Below, in pieces: positions 62,980 to 64,000 of a DNA stretch of 64,000 bases; the stretch's first letter is position 1; the number at the start of each line of letters is the position of its first letter. The notes under the pieces were generated by a model, which was given only the letters and a program-made list of their open reading frames with translations, ran no database searches and had not been told where the DNA came from. The position numbers and the translations under genes were made by a program. Origin of the DNA: Lysobacter antibioticus HS124. GTDB taxonomy: Bacteria > Pseudomonadota > Gammaproteobacteria > Xanthomonadales > Xanthomonadaceae. The stretch covers positions 20,448 through 84,447 of the forward strand of contig NZ_HG424448.1 in the NCBI RefSeq assembly GCF_000336385.2, in the 5' to 3' direction.

Positions 62980-63606
62980 ATGTCGATCGTCGTCCGCGAC
63001 GTGCGCGAGCACGAGCTGGATTCCGTCCTTGCCCTCAACAATGCCGCCGGACCCGCGATCCTGCCGCTGGATGCGGCCCGTCTGCGTCACTTTTTCGACA
63101 CCGCCGAATACTTCCGCGTCGCCGAGCGCGACGGCAGCCTGGCCGGCTTCCTGATCGGCATGGGCGCCGACAGCGCGCACGACAGCAGCAATTTCCGCTG
63201 GTTCCGCGAGCGTTACCCGGATTTCTTCTATATCGACCGCATCGTGGTCGCCAGCCGCCGCCGCGGCGGCGGCGTCGGCCGCGCGTTCTACGCCGATGCG
63301 CAAAGCTATGCCGAGATGCGCTACCCGCAGTTGGCCTGCGAGGTGTTCCTGGAAGGCGGCAACGACCCGGCCCTGCTGTTCCACGGCAGCTTCGGCTTCC
63401 GCGAGGTCGGCCAGCACGTCATGGAGGAGGCCGGCGTGCGCGCGGCGATGCTCATGAAGCCGCTGTGCAGCTATCCCTGGGTGCGCGACACCTACGGCGA
63501 CGCCCTGCCGGAGGTCGAGTGGCTGACCCGGCGGCGCGTGCCGGCGGCGCGCGCCGCCCAGGCCGCAGCCGCCCTCGCCCCGCGCCCCACCGGGACCTGC
63601 CCGTGA
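62980..63606 (+). CDS. GNAT-family N-acetyltransferase
   Basis: This 208-residue protein starts at ATG 62980, preceded by CTGGAGCCTGGA; the in-frame GTG at 62950 adds ten residues. The core includes RDVREHELDSVLALNNAAGP, FYIDRIVVASRRRGGGVGRAF (acetyl-CoA loop) and ACEVFLEGGNDPALLFHGSF. It overlaps minC by GTGA, so the pair is coupled although no functional link is known. Confidence 0.85.
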   Translation: MSIVVRDVREHELDSVLALNNAAGPAILPLDAARLRHFFDTAEYFRVAERDGSLAGFLIGMGADSAHDSSNFRWFRERYPDFFYIDRIVVASRRRGGGVGRAFYADAQSYAEMRYPQLACEVFLEGGNDPALLFHGSFGFREVGQHVMEEAGVRAAMLMKPLCSYPWVRDTYGDALPEVEWLTRRRVPAARAAQAAAALAPRPTGTCP

Positions 63607-64000
63607 GCGTGGCCGTGGATTACGAACAGGCCGGCGAGCTCAAAATCGGCCAGGTCGGCATCGCCAACCTGCGCATCCGCACCCTCGATGTCGACCGCCT
63701 GGTCGCCGAGATGCGTTCCCGGGTCCAGCGCGCGCCGAACATGTTCGGCCGCGCCGCGGTGGTGCTCGATTTCGGCGGTCTCAGCCAGACCCCGGACGCG
63801 GCCACCGCCCAGGCCCTGATCGACGGCCTGCGCGCCGCCGGCGTGCTGCCGGTCGCCCTGGCTTACGGCACCAGCGAGACCGATCGCCTGTCGCAGGCCC
63901 TGGGCCTGCCCCTGCTGGCCAAGTTCCGCGCTTCGTACGAACGCGCGGACGGCGCGGCCGAAACGGCGCCGGCGCGGGCCGCCGAGCCGGCACGGGCCGC
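63603..64000 (+). CDS. minC: Septum site-determining protein MinC (3' end outside window)
   Basis: The frame starts at GTG 63603 and is open to the window edge, giving 132 complete codons. The MinC N-terminal domain is recognisable: DYEQAGELKIGQVGIANLRI, LDVDRLVAEMRSRVQRAPNM, AAVVLDFGGLSQTPDAATA and VLPVALAYGTSETDRLSQAL. An Ala/Glu-rich linker then begins. MinC inhibits FtsZ at cell poles with MinD; minD and minE should follow outside the window. Confidence 0.93.
   Translation, partial: MSVAVDYEQAGELKIGQVGIANLRIRTLDVDRLVAEMRSRVQRAPNMFGRAAVVLDFGGLSQTPDAATAQALIDGLRAAGVLPVALAYGTSETDRLSQALGLPLLAKFRASYERADGAAETAPARAAEPARA

Overview
The window is a very GC-rich, gene-dense chromosomal segment from a gammaproteobacterium, most likely Xanthomonadaceae and probably a Lysobacter-like genus. 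The evidence is the phoR-ppk1-ppx order, opgDH (the Xanthomonas hrpM family), rlmKL, bpt, purT and minC, many secreted proteins, and dispersed GTAG-type palindromes (SMAG/REP-like, as described in Stenotrophomonas). I see no rRNA, tRNA, CRISPR array, prophage or transposase gene. The species call is inference from gene content and base composition.

Layout. 1-4981: phosphate sensor kinase phoR (cut by the window edge), polyphosphate kinase and exopolyphosphatase. 4982-5571: a dispersed composite repeat. 5572-11054: opgH and opgD (periplasmic glucans) on the minus strand, then a GT4 glycosyltransferase and a PAP2 phosphatase on the plus strand. 11466-14516: carbon-nitrogen hydrolase, GNAT acetyltransferase and creD. 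15222-20612: a tightly overlapped plus-strand operon of two paralogous pilin-like proteins, a small exported protein, a PapD-like chaperone, an outer-membrane barrel with a C-terminal SdrD-like domain, and an EAL phosphodiesterase. It lies between creD and creCB. 23043-27806: rlmJ, a Cys-rich secreted peptide, a DUF1963 protein, a CDF transporter and a GNAT. 27991-34427: mfd, GlcG/HbpS-like protein, phosphatase lipoprotein, small lipoprotein and pirin. 34527-37650: hypothetical, aqpZ and a second pirin. 37926-41856: a minus-strand group of MOSC, hydrolase, rlmKL and methyltransferase. 41897-47487: AmpD-like amidase, seven-bladed propeller protein, tesB, hypothetical and a membrane-tethered ECF sigma factor. 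47705-51161: EF-hand protein, bpt, lipoprotein and a nuclease-fold lipoprotein. 51162-51950: second copy of the composite repeat. 51951-57802: small hypotheticals, purT, lipoprotein, an SPFH/membrane/ribbon-helix-helix/DUF4177 module and an M15 peptidase. 58079-64000: AlkA-like glycosylase, DUF423, SRPBCC protein, DesKR-like two-component system, GNAT and the start of minC.

The most interesting region is 14517-22864. A near-consensus sigma-54 promoter precedes the pilus-like operon. A perfect TTCAC-N6-TTCAC CreB tag precedes creD, and the pilus operon separates creD from creBC. Also notable are the SPFH/RHH module behind two tandem TTGATATCAA palindromes, the sigma factor fused to membrane helices with a 14-bp repeat array upstream, and REP-like palindromes whose GTAG supplies the TAG stop codon of two genes.
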